From Pseudomonadota bacterium (GTDB lineage: Bacteria; Pseudomonadota; Gammaproteobacteria; Acidiferrobacterales; Acidiferrobacteraceae): 37,788 nucleotides of DNA. The stretch is taken from assembly GCA_021819245.1 (NCBI GenBank), contig JAKARI010000023.1, positions 1 through 37,788 of the forward strand, in the 5' to 3' direction. Made by a program: the position numbers and the translations under genes. Position 1 is the stretch's first letter, and every line of letters begins with the position of its first letter. This document shows, in pieces, positions 25,407 to 34,666 of this stretch. The notes under the pieces are model-generated. The model did not search any database and had not been told where the DNA came from. It saw only the letters and a program-made list of their open reading frames with translations.

Positions 25407-26825
25407 GTGATCAAGAAGCTATTGGTGGCAAACCGCGGCGAGATCGCAGTGCGGATAGTCCGGGCCTGTGCCGAAATGGGCATAGAATCCGTGGCCGTAT
25501 ACACCGATGCGGATCGCCACGCCCTGCACGTCAAGAAGGCGGGCGAGGCCTATAACCTCGGCCCTGACCCGGTCGGCGGCTATCTCAACGCCCACCGCAT
25601 CACAAGTGTCGCCCTGGGAGCCGGCTGCGATGCCGTCCATCCGGGATACGGGTTTTTGTCCGAAAACCCGGAACTGGCCGAGATCTGCATGCGCCGCGGC
25701 CTCATCTTTGTGGGCCCTTCGCCGGCGGTCATTCGGCAGATGGGCGACAAGACCCTTGCACGGCGCGCCGCCATCGAGGCCGGCCTCCCGGTCGTCCCGG
25801 GCAGCGAGGGCAACGTGGCAACCCTCGACGAGGCGATCGACGCCGCCCGGGCCATAGGCTATCCGGTCATGCTCAAGGCGACCTCGGGCGGGGGCGGACG
25901 CGGTATCCGGCGCTGCGATTCGGAGGAAGAGCTTCGCCGCCAGTATGACCGGGTGGTTTCCGAAACTACCAAGGCCTTTGGGGCGGCGGAGGTGTTTCTC
26001 GAGAAGTGCGTCGTGAACCCACGCCATATAGAGGTCCAGATCCTGGGCGACCGTTTCGGCAATGTCGTCCATCTCTTTGAGCGCGACTGTTCCATTCAGA
26101 GGCGCCACCAGAAGCTGCTTGAGATCGCCCCGTCGCCACAGCTCACGGAAGACCAGCGCAACGAGGTCTGCGGGCTCGCTGTGCGCGCGGCCAAGGCGGT
26201 CGGCTATGAGAACGCGGGCACGGTTGAATTCCTGTTCGATCAGGATAAGCAGTTTTACTTCATGGAGATGAATACCCGCCTGCAGGTCGAGCATACCGTG
26301 ACCGAACAGATTACCGGGCTTGATATCGTGCAAGAACAGATCCTCATAGCCGGCGGGACCCCTCTATCGTTTACGCAAAATGATATTCAACGGCGCGGCT
26401 ATGCCTTGCAGTTTCGTATCAACGCCGAAGACCCAAAAAACGACTTTCTGCCCAACTTCGGACGTATTACCCGCTATTACTCGCCGGGCGGGCCGGGCGT
26501 GCGCACGGATGCCGCCATCTACACGGGCTATGAGTTCCCGCCCTATTACGATTCCATGTGCGCCAAGCTCACCATCTGGGCGCTGACCTGGGAAAAGGCC
26601 TTGGCGCGCGCCCGCCGCGCGCTCCTCGACATGGGGGTCTCCGGCGTCAAGACGACGATCCCCTATCATCTCGAGATCCTAAAAACCGCCGAGTTCCGCA
26701 GCGGCATGTTTAATACAGCGTTCGTCGAGGACCATCCGGAACTCAGCAACTATTCGGCACGCCGGCCGACCTCACACCTCGCCGCCGCCATCGCCGCCGC
26801 CATCGCCGCGCACCATGGACTGTGA
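25407..26825 (+). CDS. pycA: Pyruvate carboxylase subunit A (biotin carboxylase)
   Basis: 472 residues from GTG 25407 (VIKKLLVANRGEIAVRIVRA), the usual start of biotin carboxylases; GGGGG lies about eight bases upstream. It carboxylates biotin on the partner subunit using ATP and bicarbonate. ATP-grasp motifs are SGGGGRGIR (160-168), ERDCSIQRRHQK and FMEMNTRLQVEH. The paralogue AccC of acetyl-CoA carboxylase is nearly identical in architecture; the downstream carboxyltransferase/biotin gene decides in favour of pyruvate carboxylase. The C-terminus has an Ala-Ile repeat (AAAIAAAIAAHH) encoded by a short tandem repeat near 26782-26810. Confidence 0.9.
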   Translation: MIKKLLVANRGEIAVRIVRACAEMGIESVAVYTDADRHALHVKKAGEAYNLGPDPVGGYLNAHRITSVALGAGCDAVHPGYGFLSENPELAEICMRRGLIFVGPSPAVIRQMGDKTLARRAAIEAGLPVVPGSEGNVATLDEAIDAARAIGYPVMLKATSGGGGRGIRRCDSEEELRRQYDRVVSETTKAFGAAEVFLEKCVVNPRHIEVQILGDRFGNVVHLFERDCSIQRRHQKLLEIAPSPQLTEDQRNEVCGLAVRAAKAVGYENAGTVEFLFDQDKQFYFMEMNTRLQVEHTVTEQITGLDIVQEQILIAGGTPLSFTQNDIQRRGYALQFRINAEDPKNDFLPNFGRITRYYSPGGPGVRTDAAIYTGYEFPPYYDSMCAKLTIWALTWEKALARARRALLDMGVSGVKTTIPYHLEILKTAEFRSGMFNTAFVEDHPELSNYSARRPTSHLAAAIAAAIAAHHGL

Positions 26826-26911
26826 GCCGATCGGCGCGCACCGGGATTGGACGCGACGCCAGGCGCATCCCTGGTTATAATCGAGCACTCTTGACGACAG
26901 GTAGATAAATC

Positions 26912-28762
26912 GTGGCCAAAACGCGCGTACAAATCACGGACGTGACCCTGCGGGACGCCCATCAATCCTTGATTGCCACCCGCATGCGCACCGAAGACAT
27001 GCTGCCCGCGTGTCCGGATCTGGACGCCATCGGCTTTTGGTCGCTCGAGGCCTGGGGGGGCGCGACCTTCGATGCCTGCTTAAGGTTCCTGAAAGAAGAC
27101 CCATGGGAGCGGCTGCGGCTCCTGAAGGCCGCCTTGCCGCGCACGCGTATTCAGATGCTGCTGCGCGGCCAAAATCTCCTTGGCTACCGTCACTATGCGG
27201 ATGACGTGGTGCGCGCGTTCGTGGCCAAGGCCGCCACGAACGGCGTCGATGTGTTTCGGATATTCGACGCCATGAACGATACCCGTAACCTGCGGGTGGC
27301 GATCGAGGCGGTCTTGGAGAGCGGCAAGCACGCGGAAGGCACCATCTGTTATACGACAAGCCCGATTCACAACGTCGCCATGTTCGTCGCCATGGCCCGG
27401 GAGTTGGAGGCCATGGGATGCCAGACGATTGCCATCAAGGACATGGCCGGCCTGCTCACGCCGACCAAGACGACCGCGCTCGTCAAGGCCCTGGTCAAGG
27501 CCATCAAGGTCCCCTTGCACCTCCACTCCCATTCGACGTCGGGGCTTGCGGCGATCTGCCAATGGAAGGCGATCGAAAACGGCTGCTATCTGGTTGATAC
27601 GGCCCTATCGTCCTTCGCCGACGGCACCAGTCATCCGCCGACCGAAAGCCTGGTTGCGGCGCTTGCCGGCACGCCGCATGACACCGGCCTAGACCTCGAT
27701 CGTCTCGAGCGCATCAACGCCTATTTCCGTGAGGTGCGTAAGCGGTATCACCAGTTCGAGAGCGACTATACCGGGGTCGATAGCCGCGTTCATGTCAATC
27801 AGGTGCCGGGCGGCATGATCTCCAATCTCGCAAACCAGCTGCGCGAGCAAGGGGCGCTTGCGCGCATGGATGAGGTTTTGCTGGAGATTCCCCGGGTACG
27901 CGCTGATCTCGGCTACCCGCCGCTCGTTACACCGACATCCCAGATCGTAGGGACGCAGGCGGTCTTGAACGTACTGACCGGCCAGCGCTACAAAAGCATC
28001 ACAAACGAGGTCAAGCTCTATCTCCAGGGCCGCTACGGCGCGCCCCCCGGCAGCGTGGACAGCCGGGTGCGTCGGCTCGGCATCGGCAATCAACTGGTCA
28101 TAACGCACCGGCCGGCCGACGACATCCCCCCGGAGATGGCCAAATTGCGCGCCGAGATCGGCGACCTCGCAAAGAGCGAGGAAGATATCCTGACCTATGC
28201 CATGTTTCCGGAGGTCGGCCGCCAATTCCTGGAAGAACGCGCCGCCGGTACGCTGCGTCCCGAGGAGCTTTTGCCTCCACCCGAGGCGCAGGCCGCGCCT
28301 TGCCATCTTGCGCCCACCGATTTCAATATCACGATGCATGGCGAGACCTATAACATCAAGATCCGCGGGGCCGGGCACAAAAACGAGGAGCAACGGCCCT
28401 TCTACGTGTATGTCGACGGCATGCCAGAAGAGATCATGGTGGAAACCATGGGTATCGTACCCACCGACAGCGGTGGCGATCTCCGCGAGCCTTCGGCCGC
28501 CGCGGCGGGCGTCCCTGGCGCCAATCCTCGCCGGCCCAAGGCGAGCAAGGCCGGCGATGTCACAAGCGCCATGCCGGGGACCGTCGTCGATGTCCTCGTG
28601 ACCGTCGGACAGGTCCTGAAGGCGGGCGATCCGGTGCTTGTCATCGAGGCGATGAAAATGGAAAACGAGGTGCCCGCCCCGATCAAGGGCACTGTCAAAA
28701 GCATTCATGTCAAAAAGGGCGATAACGTCAACCCCAACGAAGCCTTGGTCGAGATCGGCTAG
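26912..28762 (+). CDS. pycB: Pyruvate carboxylase subunit B (carboxyltransferase + biotin domain)
   Basis: 616 residues from a GTG start. The N-terminal TIM-barrel carboxyltransferase has ITDVTLRDAHQSL (8-20, metal Asp10), QTIAIKDMAGLL (carboxylated Lys) and the metal pair in LHLHSHSTSG. The PYC_OADA linker follows, and the C-terminal biotinyl domain has Lys582 in VIEAMKMENE, 34 residues from the end as expected. The same protein family serves as OadA in Na+-pumping oxaloacetate decarboxylase, but no oadG or oadB is present and biotin carboxylase is adjacent, so anaplerotic oxaloacetate synthesis is the better reading. It is 86 bp after pycA. Confidence 0.92.
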   Translation: MAKTRVQITDVTLRDAHQSLIATRMRTEDMLPACPDLDAIGFWSLEAWGGATFDACLRFLKEDPWERLRLLKAALPRTRIQMLLRGQNLLGYRHYADDVVRAFVAKAATNGVDVFRIFDAMNDTRNLRVAIEAVLESGKHAEGTICYTTSPIHNVAMFVAMARELEAMGCQTIAIKDMAGLLTPTKTTALVKALVKAIKVPLHLHSHSTSGLAAICQWKAIENGCYLVDTALSSFADGTSHPPTESLVAALAGTPHDTGLDLDRLERINAYFREVRKRYHQFESDYTGVDSRVHVNQVPGGMISNLANQLREQGALARMDEVLLEIPRVRADLGYPPLVTPTSQIVGTQAVLNVLTGQRYKSITNEVKLYLQGRYGAPPGSVDSRVRRLGIGNQLVITHRPADDIPPEMAKLRAEIGDLAKSEEDILTYAMFPEVGRQFLEERAAGTLRPEELLPPPEAQAAPCHLAPTDFNITMHGETYNIKIRGAGHKNEEQRPFYVYVDGMPEEIMVETMGIVPTDSGGDLREPSAAAAGVPGANPRRPKASKAGDVTSAMPGTVVDVLVTVGQVLKAGDPVLVIEAMKMENEVPAPIKGTVKSIHVKKGDNVNPNEALVEIG

Positions 28763-28765
28763 GCC

Positions 28766-29353
28766 ATGTCGGCGCCGCAACGGCTGATCCTGGCCTCGGG
28801 TTCACGCTATCGGCGCGAACTTCTGGGGCGTCTCAAGGTCCCTTTTGAGGTCATGGCCCCGGATATCGACGAGACGAGGCGCGCCGGTGAAGACCCGCGC
28901 GCGCTGACCGAACGGCTGGCGATCACCAAGGCGCGGGCCGTCGCCTCCCTTGCGCCGGATGCCCTCATAATAGGATCCGATCAGGTCGCCGAATATGACG
29001 GCGAGATCGTCGGCAAATCGGGTACGTTTGACGAGGCGGCCCGCCAGTTGCGGCGCATTTCCGGCAAGACCGCACGTCTCTACACGGGGCTTGCGCTCAT
29101 GAACGCGCGCACTGGCCGGACTCAGTCGGAGGTCGCACTCTTCGAGGTCGCCTTTCGCGTACTCGACGAGCGGCGCATCACGCGTTATCTGCAAAAGGAG
29201 CAGCCCTACGATTGCGCGGGAAGCGTGAAATCCGAGGGGCTCGGCATCGCCCTGTTCGAGCGCTTTATCGGCGATGACCCGACCACCCTGATCGGCCTGC
29301 CGCTCATCCGCCTGGTGCGAATGCTCGAGACCGAGGGATGGGAGATCCTCTAG
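28766..29353 (+). CDS. Maf/YceF-type nucleotide pyrophosphatase
   Basis: 195 residues, starting three bases after the pycB stop. Maf signature ILASGSRYRRELLGRL (8-23), IIGSDQVAEYDGEIVGKSG with the catalytic Asp, and DCAGSVKSEGLGIALFE. The 'SDQVA' and 'CAGSVKSEG' forms suit the YceF subgroup, which hydrolyses 7-methyl-GTP and acts in nucleotide-pool sanitation. In many gammaproteobacteria this gene is next to yceD-rpmF; here the two pyc genes separate them. Confidence 0.92.
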   Translation: MSAPQRLILASGSRYRRELLGRLKVPFEVMAPDIDETRRAGEDPRALTERLAITKARAVASLAPDALIIGSDQVAEYDGEIVGKSGTFDEAARQLRRISGKTARLYTGLALMNARTGRTQSEVALFEVAFRVLDERRITRYLQKEQPYDCAGSVKSEGLGIALFERFIGDDPTTLIGLPLIRLVRMLETEGWEIL

Positions 29354-29449
29354 CGTCGCCGCCAGGCGTTGCACAGCCACGGCGCCGGTCTCGGGGCCCG
29401 TGCCTCTCAAGAAACCCCGGGCGGGGCACGCCATGCCCTGCCGGAGCGC

Positions 29450-30601
29450 CTATCTCTCCCCTCCCCCCTCTTCGACGGCATGCCGCATGCGGGCAAGGGC
29501 CTCCTCAAGCAGCGCCCGCCGGCATCCGAAATTCAGCCGGACAAAGCCCTCGGCCCCGAAATCCGCTCCATCGGAGAGCCCGACGCCTGCGCGCTCGAAG
29601 AATCGCTGGGGGTTATCGGCCCCCACGCCGCGGGCATCGATCCAGGCTAAATAGGTCGCCTCCACGGGCGTGATATCAAGCCCGGGCATGGTCCGCACGG
29701 CATTGACCGTGCGCTGCGCATTATCCCGCAGATAATCGATCAGCGAGCGCCGCCAGGGCTCGGCGCCACGATAAGCGGCCAGGGCGGCTGCGAAACCCAT
29801 CACATTGACATCCGGGACGATGCCTTTCATGGTCGCGCGGAACTGCTCGCGCAGGGCCAGATCCGGGATCACCGCGAACGAAAATCCCAGCCCCGGGACA
29901 TTGAAGGTCTTGCTCGGGGCCATGAGCGTGATCGTGCGCCGGGCCAGTTCTGAATCAAGGGCCGCGATCGACTGATGGCGCAAGGTGGCATCGAGCACAA
30001 GGCCGGCATGGATCTCGTCTGCGCAGATGACGATGTCGTGGCGCTCACACAATCGGCCCAGGCGCTCGAGTTCTTGCGTCTGATAGACCCGACCCACGGG
30101 ATTATGGGGGTTGCATAACAAAAAGAGCCGGGTCCTTGGCGTCATCGCCGCCTCCAGCGCATCCCAGTCGATGACGTAGCGATCCGCACGGCGCACCAGA
30201 GACACCGCAATGAGTTCGCGCGATGCCAGGCGTGGCGCGCTCAAAAACGGCGGATAGACCGGGGTCAAGGTGGCAACCGCATCCCCGGCTGCCCCCGTGG
30301 CGCGGCAGGCGAGATTGAGTCCCGACACGAGCCCCGGCAGCCATACGATCCACTCCGGCCTGAGCGACCAGCCCTGGTGCGTCTGCACATAGGCCAAGAT
30401 CGCCTCAAGCAGCCCCCGGGGGGCGTTCCCATATCCAAAGACACCATGCGCGACCCGTTCGTGCAGGGCCCGGACAATGACGTCCGGCGACGCAAAGTCC
30501 ATATCCGCGACCCACAGCGGCAGGATGTCCCGGTCGCGATAGCGATCCCATTTGACACTCCCGGTGTGACGCCGCTCGATGGGCGTATCAAAATCCTCCA
30601 T
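29450..30601 (-). CDS. MalY/PatB-type PLP enzyme (probable cystathionine beta-lyase)
   Basis: 383 residues from ATG 30601, nine bases after GGGAGGG; a GTG two codons up is possible. Fold type I aminotransferase of the MalY/PatB group: RRHTGSVKWDRY and LPLWVADMDFASP at the N-terminus, CNPHNPVGR, CADEIHAGLVL (Asp195) and Lys231 in APSKTFNVPGL as the PLP Schiff-base residue. Members cleave C-S bonds of cystathionine or cysteine, releasing homocysteine or sulfide. Convergent with maf; transcribed alone. Confidence 0.9.
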   Translation of the reverse strand: MEDFDTPIERRHTGSVKWDRYRDRDILPLWVADMDFASPDVIVRALHERVAHGVFGYGNAPRGLLEAILAYVQTHQGWSLRPEWIVWLPGLVSGLNLACRATGAAGDAVATLTPVYPPFLSAPRLASRELIAVSLVRRADRYVIDWDALEAAMTPRTRLFLLCNPHNPVGRVYQTQELERLGRLCERHDIVICADEIHAGLVLDATLRHQSIAALDSELARRTITLMAPSKTFNVPGLGFSFAVIPDLALREQFRATMKGIVPDVNVMGFAAALAAYRGAEPWRRSLIDYLRDNAQRTVNAVRTMPGLDITPVEATYLAWIDARGVGADNPQRFFERAGVGLSDGADFGAEGFVRLNFGCRRALLEEALARMRHAVEEGGGER

Positions 30602-30953
30602 GTACACACCCTCCCCTGCGCCATTCCCCGAAACGGCCTTGGCCTATCTTGTCATACCAAAGACGATGGGTCCTATCCGCTCGGCATCATGGCAAAGAAA
30701 TCGCGGCCCTGAAAACACGCGAAAAGACCCCCCGTGTCGCGCCTGGATATTGAGGGCATAATTTTCTCATAAGTATATTATACATCAATATGATACATAA
30801 TATACATCGAGTTTTTTCTCACGCGGTATTCCCCCTTCGGGTCATCTCAGAAAAGGGGGGATGGTACACCTATAGATGTGTCGGCCGTTCGCTGCCCGAC
30901 ACGCCACGCGAGGCCGCAGGCCGGTCGGCGCAATGCGTACTGGCGCACGCCTA
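30602..30953. other. Intergenic stretch with AT-rich island and hairpins
   Basis: It includes a strongly AT-rich block at about 30762-30812 containing TACATAATATACAT (30794-30807), probably the promoter zone of the MalY-type gene. It also has a perfect 7-bp stem GTGTCGG/CCGACAC near 30879-30903, a candidate terminator for the leftward pst operon but without a T run. No coding signal is seen. Confidence 0.4.
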
Positions 30954-31127
30954 TCACAAAAGATGCCTTGATGGCCCTTGGGCGGCGAGCCGTGCCGCCG
31001 CCTTCTTAGCGAAGAAAACGCAGGTGTCCCCGCCGCGCCAATGGCCTTCATAGGCACCGACGCCATCGGCGCAGTCTCCGCCCGCCTCAAGCATCAGCCA
31101 ACCGGCCTCCTCTGCGGGCCGATTCAC
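30954..31127 (-). CDS. Small unrecognised ORF downstream of pstA
   Basis: 57 codons from a GTG at 31127 preceded by GGGGAGG and overlapping an upstream frame's stop by four bases (GTGA). The product includes AGWLMLEAGGDCADGVG and YEGHWRGGDTCVFFAKKAA. No family is recognised, there is no signal peptide, and two cysteines are present. The ribosome site and coupled start argue for a real gene; its short length and the decayed look of the region argue against. Confidence 0.35.
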   Translation of the reverse strand: MNRPAEEAGWLMLEAGGDCADGVGAYEGHWRGGDTCVFFAKKAAARLAAQGPSRHLL

Positions 31128-31630
31128 CTCCCCATTGGCGGTGGCCGGTCGCACTCGAATCGCTTGCGGGAAGCCTTGTAGGGGCGCAGCAGCGCCCAAA
31201 CACGTTCGCACAGGCACGGCAGGGCGACGACGACCAACTCCGCGCGCGGCGACAACGGTCGCCTGTGCCCGGATCGTCACGCACAACAACGCACCGCGCC
31301 GCCGCCTCGTTGACTTCTTCGATAGCGGCCACCTTGCGCGCTCCGCCTGCGAGCAGGCCGGCAAGGTTCGCTATCGCCCCTATGCGCCGCACGGCCTTGA
31401 GTGCGCCCCGGCCATCCGGTAGCCGGTTCGGCTCGATCTTGTCGCCTGGCCTGATACCACGCTGTTGCCGCCCATCCTTTCGGAACGTCACCTGCCCCGC
31501 GCCGTAACGGTCAATACGGTCATGGCGCTGTATCTCTCGATCGCTTAGACCGGCCCGTCGCAGGACCACGCACCACACCGGCAGCCCATGACGGATCCAG
31601 GTCCTCGCGGGGGTTGCCCATGCTTGCGCG
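31124..31630 (-). pseudogene. Possible frameshifted ORF downstream of pstA
   Basis: A minus-strand frame running from about 31630 through LRRAGLSDREIQRHDRIDRY and KAVRRIGAIANLAGLLAGGA to VNEAAARCVVVRDD looks protein-like. It then loses quality near 31260, while another frame (ELVVVALPCLCERVWALL, then RPYKASRKRFECDRP) looks better up to a stop at 31124. A one-frame slip around 31240-31260 would join them. No domain is recognised. This occupies the place where pstB is normally found, but it shows no ABC-ATPase motif. Confidence 0.3.
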
Positions 31631-31640
31631 CGCCAGCCCC

Positions 31641-32513
31641 TTACTGTGGGCCGGGGCGCATGGGGCGTGTCCGGCGCAGGATGATGCTCAGCCCGACATT
31701 GACCAGAAGGACCATCAGAATCACCAAAAATGCCGCGGCGAACGCGAGCGCATGCGCTGACCGATACGGCTGGTTTATGAAACTCCAGATGACATAGGTG
31801 AGGTAGCCGATCGGCTCATGAATGAGCTTTCCGTTCCACAGGAAATTCGACCAGCCCGCCGTATAGATGAGCGGCGCGGTCTCGCCTAAGGCAATCGCGA
31901 TCGCAAACAAGACGCCGGTCAGGATGCCGGGGAGCGCAAGCGGCAGGGCGATGCGCGTTATGACCGTGAGCTCACGCAATCCCAGAGCGTAGCCCGCCTC
32001 GCGCAGACTGTTGGGGACCTGCAGGAAAGATATCTCGGTAAAGCGCGCCACATAGGGGACGACCATGATGGCAAGCGTCAAGGATCCGGCCAGCACCGAG
32101 AATTGCCAGCCCATGCCGATCACGAGCGTCACATAGCTAAAATATCCGAGAACGATGGACGGAACCCCGGCCAGGACATCATCGAGAAAGCGCACCGTCC
32201 GGCCGAATCGGCCGCGCCCGAACTCCGAGAGATAGATACCGGCCAAGATGCCGACCGGGGCGGCGAAGACCAGGGCCCCGAAGACCAGGGCGAGCGTACC
32301 GGTAATGGCATTGAGCAGCCCCCCCGATATCCCATTCGTGACTTGCGTAAAAAGCGTAAACGACAAGGCCGACAGGCCCTTGCGAATGACCGTGTAGAGG
32401 ATATCGAGCAGGGGCGCTGCGACCAGCACGAATGACACCGCCGCCAAGGCCCAGCCGAGACCGGACAGGCCTTTCCGGCGCGCAATACGCGACACCTTAA
32501 ACGGCAGAGGCAT
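31641..32513 (-). CDS. pstA: Phosphate ABC transporter permease PstA
   Basis: 290 residues, six hydrophobic spans. The permease-loop signature of ABC importers is present as SLREAGYALGLRELTVITRIALP, and ALGETAPLIYTAG is characteristic of PstA. Its start overlaps the pstC stop by 17 bp. With PstC it forms the membrane channel for phosphate import. No pstB follows. Confidence 0.94.
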   Translation of the reverse strand: MPLPFKVSRIARRKGLSGLGWALAAVSFVLVAAPLLDILYTVIRKGLSALSFTLFTQVTNGISGGLLNAITGTLALVFGALVFAAPVGILAGIYLSEFGRGRFGRTVRFLDDVLAGVPSIVLGYFSYVTLVIGMGWQFSVLAGSLTLAIMVVPYVARFTEISFLQVPNSLREAGYALGLRELTVITRIALPLALPGILTGVLFAIAIALGETAPLIYTAGWSNFLWNGKLIHEPIGYLTYVIWSFINQPYRSAHALAFAAAFLVILMVLLVNVGLSIILRRTRPMRPGPQ

Positions 32514-33462
32514 TACGCGAAGCCCCGGTAAGCAGGCGCGCTATGATATTGGTGACGACCGAGATAATGAACAAGATCAGCGCAATCTCCGCCAGCGACC
32601 TGACCGCCATGCCGGTCGGATCCTGCATGGCGCTGTCGAGCTGTGAGACGATAAACGAGGCCATGGTGGTGATGGGGCTATAGATATTGCTCGGGAAATA
32701 ATTCAGGGCACCGCCGCTTACCATGAGCACCGCCATGGTCTCGCCGAGCGCCCGGCCCAATCCGAGAATGCCAGCGCCTATGATGTTAGTGCGCACCGTC
32801 GGCAGCATGGCGCGCCGCACGACCTCGAAATGCGTGGCCCCGAGGGCATAGGCCGCCTCTTTGGTCTCCGCCGGGACTCGGGCCAAGGCGTCGCGCACGG
32901 TGGCCGCTATGATCGGGACGACCATGAGCGCAAGCACGATGGACGCAGCGAGCAACCCATATCCGCTCCCGATAGGTCCTGCAAAGAAGGGAACAAAACC
33001 CAGCACGGCCCGCAGTCCGGGGCCGAGGGTGTGGGCGACAAGCGGGGTGAGTACCGCATATCCCCACAGGCCATATACGACGCTTGGTACCGCTGCCAGC
33101 ATCTCGACTACGAATGATAAAGGAACCTTGAGGCGGCTGCGCAGGCCTTCCGCCAAAAATATTGCCACCCCAAGGCTTACGGGAATGGCTATGACAAGCG
33201 CGATGGCCGATGTAAGAAGCGTGCCCGCAATGAATACGAGAATGCCATAGTCTGCCCCGATCGGCACGAGTACACCGCGCTGCGTCACGGGATCAGCATA
33301 GAGATTTCCCAGACTCCAGGTTCGGCCGACAAGGAAATGCCAGCCATTGAACGTCAGGGCCGGCCAGGAATAGCGGGCCAAAAAGACAAAAACGGCGAGG
33401 AGAGCGAGCGGTATGAGGCTTGTGACAAATACCAGTAGGATCCGAAATGGTCGAATCGTCAT
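32497..33462 (-). CDS. pstC: Phosphate ABC transporter permease PstC
   Basis: 321 residues with six to seven hydrophobic spans. The EAA-type loop is ETKEAAYALGATHFEVVRRA; GLGRALGETMAVLMVSG and VEMLAAVPSVVYGLWG are PstC-typical. Start at 33462 is preceded by GGGAGG. It lies 54 bp after pstS, separated by a hairpin terminator-like element. Confidence 0.94.
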   Translation of the reverse strand: MTIRPFRILLVFVTSLIPLALLAVFVFLARYSWPALTFNGWHFLVGRTWSLGNLYADPVTQRGVLVPIGADYGILVFIAGTLLTSAIALVIAIPVSLGVAIFLAEGLRSRLKVPLSFVVEMLAAVPSVVYGLWGYAVLTPLVAHTLGPGLRAVLGFVPFFAGPIGSGYGLLAASIVLALMVVPIIAATVRDALARVPAETKEAAYALGATHFEVVRRAMLPTVRTNIIGAGILGLGRALGETMAVLMVSGGALNYFPSNIYSPITTMASFIVSQLDSAMQDPTGMAVRSLAEIALILFIISVVTNIIARLLTGASRNASAV

Positions 33463-33471
33463 GAGCCTCCC

Positions 33472-33506
33472 AAAAAAAGGCCGGGGTCTCCAGGCGAGAC
33501 CCCGGC
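33472..33506 (-). terminator. Intercistronic hairpin terminator between pstS and pstC
   Basis: On the minus strand an 11-bp perfect GC-rich stem (GCCGGGGTCTC, five-base loop, GAGACCCCGGC) is followed directly by CTTTTTTT. This is a canonical Rho-independent form. It probably ends most transcripts after pstS, giving more binding protein than permease. Confidence 0.85.
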
Positions 33507-33516
33507 GATCTGCTCC

Positions 33517-34602
33517 TTAATGGATCTTGGCGATCTGCGTGCGGCTAAGCGCCGAGATGCGCGGCGGCAATGCGATAAAGTGCACTTGGCGCAGAAATCT
33601 CTGCGCGTTGCCTTCACGCGTATCGACCGCCCACGACAAGAACTCACGCAGGGTCATGGCCATCGCGCGACTTGCCTGATGATCATTGACGATGGCGTAC
33701 TCGTAATTGATGATCGGATAAGACTCGGCGCCAGGGGCAAACACGAGACTGATGCGTTCATCCTTCGGGGTCTTGTTGACGAGCTCGGCGGCTGCCGCGC
33801 CGACCGTCATCCGAGTCGGCAAGAGGAATCGTCCGGCGCGGTTTCTGATAACCGCGGTGCCAAGATGGGCGCGCGCCACCTCTTTTGTGAAGCTCACCCC
33901 GATGTAGGCGATCGAGTAGGGTGTCTGCGCTGCGGCCTGCACCATGCCCGGATTGCCGAGCGCCCCCAGGCCACCGGGTACCGCCGGCCAGCTGATGGTG
34001 GTGCCGTAACCGACATGCGAGTTCCAGTACGGTGTCGAGAACGACAGATACTGGCTGAAGATGAAGGTATCGCCGCTGCCGTCGGTCCTGTGAATCGGCG
34101 TAATGAGGTGGTGCGGCAGGCGCCGCCCGGGGTTCAGGCGGGCAATGGCCGGGGCATTCCAATAACGAATCTGACCATCATAGATCCCCGCGATGACCGG
34201 GCCGCTCAATTTCAAATGGATGCCATTGAGCCCGGGGACATTGTAATTGATGGTCTGCGCCGAGATGGCCAGCGGGATATTCAAGATCCCGGGGTTCTGC
34301 TTGACCTGCATATTGCTCATATACGCATCCGACGCGCCGATCTGGGCCACGCCTGAAACGGCCTCGGAGATCCCGGTGCCGCTCCCCGTCCCTTGGGTGG
34401 TAATGCGCACACCCGGGTGGCTGCGCGTATAGGCCGGCACCCATAGGTTAAAGAGCGGATAGAGCAAGGTGGAGCCGGTCTCGGTCACATTGATCGTGCG
34501 CGCAAACGCGTGCGGGGCGTTGAGCATTCCGGCGACCGCGAGCGCGAGTACCGACCCCCCGAGCGCGGCGTGGAGCGGGGACTTGCTCTTTCTCGTTAAC
34601 AT
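33517..34602 (-). CDS. pstS: Periplasmic phosphate-binding protein PstS
   Basis: 361 residues with a Sec signal peptide (cleavage near AFA-R, about residue 34). ETGSTLLYPLFNLW, ITTQGTGSGTGISEAVSGVAQ and HRTDGSGDTFIFSQYLS hold the phosphate-contact segments of the family. It delivers inorganic phosphate to PstCA. A Pho box lies upstream and a terminator hairpin follows. Confidence 0.94.
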   Translation of the reverse strand: MLTRKSKSPLHAALGGSVLALAVAGMLNAPHAFARTINVTETGSTLLYPLFNLWVPAYTRSHPGVRITTQGTGSGTGISEAVSGVAQIGASDAYMSNMQVKQNPGILNIPLAISAQTINYNVPGLNGIHLKLSGPVIAGIYDGQIRYWNAPAIARLNPGRRLPHHLITPIHRTDGSGDTFIFSQYLSFSTPYWNSHVGYGTTISWPAVPGGLGALGNPGMVQAAAQTPYSIAYIGVSFTKEVARAHLGTAVIRNRAGRFLLPTRMTVGAAAAELVNKTPKDERISLVFAPGAESYPIINYEYAIVNDHQASRAMAMTLREFLSWAVDTREGNAQRFLRQVHFIALPPRISALSRTQIAKIH

Positions 34603-34648
34603 AGCTGCCTCTAGGGTTGTGGATTGCCGTGAAGCCTACGGAGGCTTT

Positions 34649-34666
34649 ATGACAACCATATGACAG
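34649..34666 (-). promoter_or_regulatory. Pho box (PhoB binding site) upstream of pstS
   Basis: On the minus strand CTGTCAT-ATGG-TTGTCAT: two 7-bp direct repeats separated by four bases, matching the PhoB consensus (CTGTCAT repeats) at all but one position. It lies 47 bp upstream of the pstS start. This predicts phosphate-starvation control by PhoB/PhoR. Confidence 0.85.

Noticed and set aside
27689-28780. 363-codon minus-strand frame across pycB
   Set aside because: It lies wholly antisense to a well-identified carboxylase gene; His/Asp-rich composition is typical of a shadow frame.
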